A stretch of DNA of 5,314 nt, taken from NCBI GenBank assembly GCA_016180145.1, contig JACPBT010000060.1, forward strand, positions 1 to 5,314, written 5' to 3'. The notes beneath the pieces are model-generated. The model had not been told where the DNA came from, searched no databases, and worked only from the letters and a program-made list of their open reading frames with translations. Origin of the DNA: Candidatus Woesearchaeota archaeon. Lineage in GTDB: Archaea > Nanobdellota > Nanobdellia > Woesearchaeales > UBA10216. The translations under genes were made by a program, and so were the position numbers. Of this stretch, positions 4,520 through 5,314 are shown piece by piece; within the stretch, counting starts at the first letter, position 1; every line of letters starts with the position of its first letter.

Positions 4520-5161
4520 TCAAACTCTTAATGACTTTATCGCTGCGGCAGCATCCTTACTGCCGTAAATATACGAGCCTGCAACCAGAACGTCAGCGCC
4601 AGCAGAAGCAGCAAGCCTTGCAGTTTCTGCGTTTATCCCGCCGTCAACCTCAATGGCAGTTCTGAGCTTTTTACTGTCCAAAAGCTCCCTGAGCGCCCTA
4701 ATCTTCGGAAGAACAGACTGGAGGAACTTCTGGCCCCCGAATCCGGGGTTAACCGTCATAAGAAGAACCATGTCAACATCCTCAAGCACGTAATCCAATG
4801 CAGTAAGCGGGGTGGCAGGGTTCAAAACAACAGCAGCCTTTGCGTTGCTTTCCTTTATCCTTGCAATAGTCCTGTTAAGATGGGTGACAGCTTCAACATG
4901 GACAGAAATGCTGTCCGCACCGGCAGCTGCAAACTCATCAACAAACCGGTCAGGATTGTCAATCATAAGATGGACGTCAAGGGGAAGCTTTGTAACCTTC
5001 CTTATTGCAGCAACTACAGGAGGGCCGAAAGTTATATTCGGAACAAAATGCCCGTCCATGACATCAACGTGAAGCATGTCAGCGTGCTTCTCAACCCGCT
5101 TTACCTCACTGCCAAGCTGCGAGAAATCCGCAGACAATATTGACGGGGCAATCTTCACCAT
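4520..5161 (-). CDS. rpe: Ribulose-phosphate 3-epimerase
   Basis: This 213-residue TIM-barrel enzyme interconverts ribulose 5-phosphate and xylulose 5-phosphate in the non-oxidative pentose phosphate pathway. Family signatures are all present: IAPSILSADF (4-13), HVDVMDGHFVPNITFGP (31-47) with metal ligands His31 and Asp33, DVHLM (62-66) with His64, MTVNPGFGGQKF (135-146), VDGGIN (172-177) with Asp173, and the phosphate-binding AGSYIYG (194-200). Asp33 and Asp173 are the expected acid/base pair. The length is slightly short of the usual 215-225 but complete. The frame extends 13 codons to TTG 5200, through a TATA box at 5184-5191 and past the stop of the upstream gene, so ATG 5161 is preferred. 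It either lacks a leader or uses the GGTGAT site at 5171-5176. The gene is convergent with the repeat-protein gene. Confidence 0.95.
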   Translation of the reverse strand: MVKIAPSILSADFSQLGSEVKRVEKHADMLHVDVMDGHFVPNITFGPPVVAAIRKVTKLPLDVHLMIDNPDRFVDEFAAAGADSISVHVEAVTHLNRTIARIKESNAKAAVVLNPATPLTALDYVLEDVDMVLLMTVNPGFGGQKFLQSVLPKIRALRELLDSKKLRTAIEVDGGINAETARLAASAGADVLVAGSYIYGSKDAAAAIKSLRV

Positions 5162-5170
5162 AACACAGGC

Positions 5171-5176
5171 ATCACC
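5171..5176 (-). promoter_or_regulatory. Possible Shine-Dalgarno site of rpe
   Basis: The minus strand reads GGTGAT, complementary to the archaeal 16S 3' end, 9 nt before ATG 5161. It would be transcribed only if transcription starts upstream of about 5177, for example by read-through from the preceding gene. Initiation from the TATA box at 5184-5191 would instead give a leaderless message. Confidence 0.4.
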
Positions 5177-5183
5177 AATCTGG

Positions 5184-5191
5184 TATATAAA
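5184..5191 (-). promoter_or_regulatory. TATA-type promoter of rpe
   Basis: The minus strand reads GATTAAATTTATATACC, with TTTATATA matching the archaeal TATA box and an AT-rich BRE-like flank upstream. Its centre is about 26 nt before ATG 5161. It sits in the 35-bp gap after the stop of the preceding minus-strand ORF and supports the shorter epimerase start. Confidence 0.6.
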
Positions 5192-5196
5192 TTTAA

Positions 5197-5313
5197 TCAA
5201 GGCGCGGGGACAATCTGTATAGTACCGAATTCACGCAACATCTTTTTGGCACGTTCTAAACTAAAGCTGTAGCCGAAAAACCACACAGGACACCCCCTCT
5301 GCACATCTGGCTG
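5197..5313 (-). CDS. C-terminal end of an unrecognised protein (partial)
   Basis: A minus-strand frame is open from the right window edge to TGA 5197-5199, giving 38 residues. It ends ...WFFGYSFSLERAKKMLREFG, then TIQIVPAP. The pattern of an aromatic strand followed by an amphipathic helix (SLERAKKMLREFG) and a short strand looks like a real protein C-terminus, and the plus-strand frames here hit stops. It precedes rpe on the same strand by 35 bp, so the two may be loosely co-transcribed, although rpe has its own TATA box. CGT and GGT codons appear more often than in the neighbouring genes, which weakly hints at a different origin. I cannot name the family from this fragment. Confidence 0.5.
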   Translation of the reverse strand, partial: QPDVQRGCPVWFFGYSFSLERAKKMLREFGTIQIVPAP

Positions 5314-5314
5314 A

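Noticed and set aside
4812..5143. Two plus-strand frames (86 and 87 codons) inside the epimerase gene
   Set aside because: Both are antisense to a fully conserved ribulose-phosphate 3-epimerase and show no motifs.
1..5314. CRISPR array, insertion sequence, tRNA or rRNA gene
   Set aside because: No regularly spaced direct repeats, transposase motifs with terminal inverted repeats, tRNA cloverleaf or rRNA segments were seen on either strand.

Overview
The window looks like part of an archaeal chromosome. The evidence is a deoxyhypusine synthase (an archaeal/eukaryotic enzyme), AT-rich TATA-type promoter elements of the form TTTAAATA or TTTATATA about 25 nt before the plausible starts, likely leaderless or short-leader genes, and T-rich tracts in place of classical intrinsic terminators. 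The tightly packed genes and two small lysine/arginine-rich uncharacterised proteins would fit a DPANN-type lineage such as Woesearchaeota or a relative. That placement is an impression, not a demonstrated result.

Layout, left to right. Positions 18-971 (+) encode a DUF2156 / LPG_synthase_C GNAT-fold protein. Its 3' end overlaps by 22 bp the convergent gene at 950-1840 (-), an agmatinase-family ureohydrolase. Further along the minus strand are a pyruvoyl-dependent S-adenosylmethionine decarboxylase (1904-2347), a previously unlisted 42-codon ORF directly in front of it (2349-2477), an AT-rich spacer with nested inverted repeats and T-tracts (about 2530-2643), and deoxyhypusine synthase (2644-3567). 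A divergent plus-strand gene at 3652-4125 encodes a probable winged-helix protein of unknown function and shares a TATA-like element with the deoxyhypusine synthase gene. A 76-residue protein built from two 30-residue repeats follows at 4227-4457 (+). Ribulose-phosphate 3-epimerase lies at 4520-5161 (-), and the C-terminal end of an unrecognised minus-strand gene runs off the right edge (5197-5313).

The core of the window is a polyamine-to-hypusine module. Agmatinase makes putrescine (or acts on aminopropylagmatine). The AdoMet decarboxylase homologue makes the aminopropyl donor, or possibly agmatine if it is the arginine decarboxylase variant. Deoxyhypusine synthase uses spermidine to modify translation factor aIF5A. 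The aminopropyltransferase and aIF5A genes are not in this window. The most notable new observation is the small upstream ORF. It ends one base before the AdoMet decarboxylase ATG, carries that gene's Shine-Dalgarno sequence in its last codons, and starts about 22 nt downstream of the transcription start predicted from a TATA box. Translational coupling or a regulatory leader peptide is therefore possible. Several minus-strand reading frames extend upstream through their own TATA boxes, so shorter starts were chosen for agmatinase, deoxyhypusine synthase and the epimerase.
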